Source of the DNA: Chloroflexi bacterium RBG_13_51_52
GTDB lineage: Bacteria > Chloroflexota > Dehalococcoidia > Dehalococcoidales > RBG-16-60-22
Assembly: GCA_001796525.1 (NCBI GenBank)
Contig: MGMT01000031.1
Location: forward strand, 1-15,068
Direction: 5' to 3'
Length of the DNA: 15,068 nt
Made by a program: the position numbers and the translations under genes. Of this stretch, positions 13,956 to 15,068 are shown piece after piece; position 1 is the stretch's first letter; the number at the start of each line of letters is the position of its first letter. The notes under the pieces were generated by a model. That model saw nothing but the letters and a program-made list of their open reading frames with translations, had not been told where the DNA came from and made no database searches.

Positions 13956-13984
13956 TAGACAAAAGGGACATTACATCATATAAT
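13956..13984 (+). promoter_or_regulatory. Promoter of the GYD-domain gene
   Basis: -35 TAGACA (13956-13961, five of six), 17-nt spacer, perfect -10 TATAAT (13979-13984). The predicted start is near 13991, which is exactly where the hairpin 13991-14009 begins. Confidence 0.78.
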
Positions 13985-13990
13985 CCTGTA

Positions 13991-14015
13991 TGCGGGCTTT
14001 CCACCCGCAGGAAAA
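13991..14015 (+). promoter_or_regulatory. 5'-end hairpin with possible pseudoknot in the GYD-gene leader
   Basis: Stem TGCGGG (13991-13996) and CCCGCA (14004-14009) around loop CTTTCCA. TTTCC in the loop can pair with GGAAA just downstream (14011-14015), giving an H-type pseudoknot. It lies at the predicted 5' end, about 55 nt before the ATG. It may stabilise the mRNA or act as a regulatory element; it does not match a riboswitch class I can name. Confidence 0.4.
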
Positions 14016-14066
14016 GCGAAGGGCACCGGGAATTGAGTATTACTCTGCCGCAAGGAGGAGGGAAAT

Positions 14067-14351
14067 ATGTCGCTTTATATTATGATGAGTTCTCTAACCG
14101 ATGAAGGCCGGAAAACGGTCAAGTCAAATCCTCTGAGGATTAAAGAAGTCAACAAGGAAGTCGAGGCAATGGGGGTTAAAATCCTTGCCCAATACGTTAC
14201 CCTGGGGCAGTATGACTTCATTAACGTCCTGGAAGCGCCAAACAATGAGATTGTTTCCAAGGTAGCGATAGAGCTGGGGTCGCGCGGCACTCTCCAAACC
14301 AATACCCTCGCCGCCCTGACGCTCGACGATTTTATAAAAGCACTCAAATAA
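14067..14351 (+). CDS. GYD-domain protein
   Basis: A 94-residue protein covering one whole GYD domain (PF08734), a ferredoxin-like alpha/beta fold found in many bacteria with no firm function. It shows the family pattern: a leading strand, LTDEGRKTVKSNPLRI (10-25), GVKILAQYVTLGQYDFINVLEAP (36-58) with the glycine-tyrosine-aspartate-type core GQYD, then a helix with a closing TNTLAALTLDDF. Small alpha/beta barrels of this type often form oligomers. Start ATG 14067 has AAGGAGG with good spacing, and the gene has its own near-consensus promoter. It is divergent from ccdA and upstream of the PD-(D/E)XK gene, separated by about 75 bp. No link to its neighbours is evident. Confidence 0.9.
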   Translation: MSLYIMMSSLTDEGRKTVKSNPLRIKEVNKEVEAMGVKILAQYVTLGQYDFINVLEAPNNEIVSKVAIELGSRGTLQTNTLAALTLDDFIKALK

Positions 14352-14427
14352 TAATGTCGGCATCTACGATACCGGTGCCCTTTGACCGCCCGGATGCCTA
14401 ATCCGCTGCAACAACTGGAGGCTGATA

Positions 14428-15068
14428 ATCAGACCCCTTAGCTTTACCCAGATATCCCTTTACCAGTCATGCCCCTGGTGCTATAAGCTACGATATATTG
14501 ACGGGCTTAAACCCGGGGACAAATGGTATTTCAGTTTCGGCACGACCATGCACTCGTGCGTGGAGCATTTCTTTAAAGTACGCACGCCTCCCCCTCCTGC
14601 ACTCGACGAACTAATGGAGTTTTACGAGCAGAACTGGCTTTCTCAAGGCTACGAATCACCGGAAGAGGAAGACAGGTACAAGGAATACGGGAAAGACATT
14701 TTAAAGCGTTTCCGGGAGATACATACTGCCGATTTCCGCCTGCCGATAGCACTGGAACGCAGCTTTTACCTGGATATCGAAGGGATAAAGCTGCGGGGAT
14801 TCATCGACCGGGTAGACAAGCTAGACAGCGGCGGACTATCTATCATCGACTATAAGACGAACCAGGAGCTTTTTACCGTCGACTACCTAGAGAACGACCT
14901 CCAATTAACGATTTACCAGATGGCCGCAGAACAGACCTGGAATGTGCCGGTGGAAAAGCTGACGCTCTATCACTTGCGGTCGAATACCGCCTGCACTTGC
15001 TCCCCCCGGGAACAGTCTAAAATCGCCGCAGCCAAGCGACTGATACTGGATGTGGCTGAAAATATAAA
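14428..15068 (+). CDS. PD-(D/E)XK nuclease, RecB/Cas4-like (5' part; runs off the window)
   Basis: The open frame continues to the right edge without a stop; about 213 codons are visible. It opens RPLSFTQISLYQSCPWCYKLRYIDGLKP, the usual beginning of RecB-type PD-(D/E)XK domains (S..Q...Y..CP..Y). Then come MHSCVEHFF (motif I helix with its His), GFIDRVDKLDSGGLSIIDYKT, which holds the catalytic Asp of GxxDRVD and the D-Y-K of motif II-III, and QLTIYQMAA, the QL..Y motif. All core catalytic residues are present, so it should cut or process DNA ends, as AddB, RecB and Cas4 relatives do. No ATG, GTG or TTG exists between the in-frame stop at 14383 and the conserved start of the domain. GGAGG at 14417-14421 is 6 nt before ATC 14428 and 3 nt before ATA 14425, so I place the start there with doubt. 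No CRISPR array or cas gene is in view. Confidence 0.82.
   Translation, partial: MRPLSFTQISLYQSCPWCYKLRYIDGLKPGDKWYFSFGTTMHSCVEHFFKVRTPPPPALDELMEFYEQNWLSQGYESPEEEDRYKEYGKDILKRFREIHTADFRLPIALERSFYLDIEGIKLRGFIDRVDKLDSGGLSIIDYKTNQELFTVDYLENDLQLTIYQMAAEQTWNVPVEKLTLYHLRSNTACTCSPREQSKIAAAKRLILDVAENI

Noticed and set aside
14428..15068. Cas4 of a CRISPR system
   Set aside because: No repeats, spacers or cas genes are in the window, and RecB-like stand-alone proteins share these motifs.
1..15068. Insertion sequences, integrases, prophage genes or long repeats
   Set aside because: None seen; no transposase-like frame, and no long direct or terminal inverted repeats other than the short palindromes reported. 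The tRNA at the left edge shows no duplicated 3' end suggesting an integration site.

Overview
The window most likely comes from a mesophilic bacterium of the Chloroflexota, class Dehalococcoidia. This is inferred from gene content, moderate GC and the style of several proteins (GYD protein, paired SDRs, PD-(D/E)XK protein); no rRNA is present to settle it. The left half is on the minus strand and the right half is mixed.

Positions 1-7634: after a tRNA-Glu(CUC) at the left edge there are seven minus-strand genes that read as one operon, transcribed from about 7727 down to 91. In order they are a lysine 2,3-aminomutase-like radical SAM enzyme, two different D-Ala-D-Ala-ligase-like ATP-grasp enzymes, a GNAT acetyltransferase, a MarC-family membrane protein, a fused GNAT/histone-deacetylase-type amidohydrolase, and an ArsB/SLC13-type permease. 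The first four overlap each other (29, 16 and 80 bp). Together they look like an uncharacterised pathway that makes a beta-amino acid (probably beta-lysine), couples it by ATP-dependent ligation, and adds or removes acetyl groups. The product is unknown; a compatible solute or small peptide is a reasonable guess.

Positions 7635-8230: a divergent control region separates this operon from a small winged-helix regulator. The minus strand carries a perfect TTGACA/TATAAT promoter. The plus strand has its own TATAAT. Two overlapping perfect inverted repeats lie over both predicted start sites. The regulator gene ends in a strong intrinsic terminator.

Positions 8231-9937: a promoter and two tandem, clearly paralogous NAD(P)-dependent SDR dehydrogenases.

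Positions 9938-10300: a promoter, several hairpins, a 19-codon reading frame with an ideal Shine-Dalgarno sequence, and a very strong terminator. I could not match it to a known RNA family. No plus-strand gene follows closely, so it looks like a free-standing structured RNA or small mRNA.

Positions 10311-15068: a small exported acidic protein (minus); a ribulose-phosphate 3-epimerase-like enzyme missing one metal-binding His, followed by an unassigned protein (plus operon); a CcdA - TlpA/ResA lipoprotein - four-Cys small protein operon (minus) for extracytoplasmic thiol redox; a GYD-domain protein with its own promoter and a structured leader (plus); and the 5' part of a PD-(D/E)XK RecB/Cas4-like nuclease running off the right edge, which appears to lack a standard start codon.
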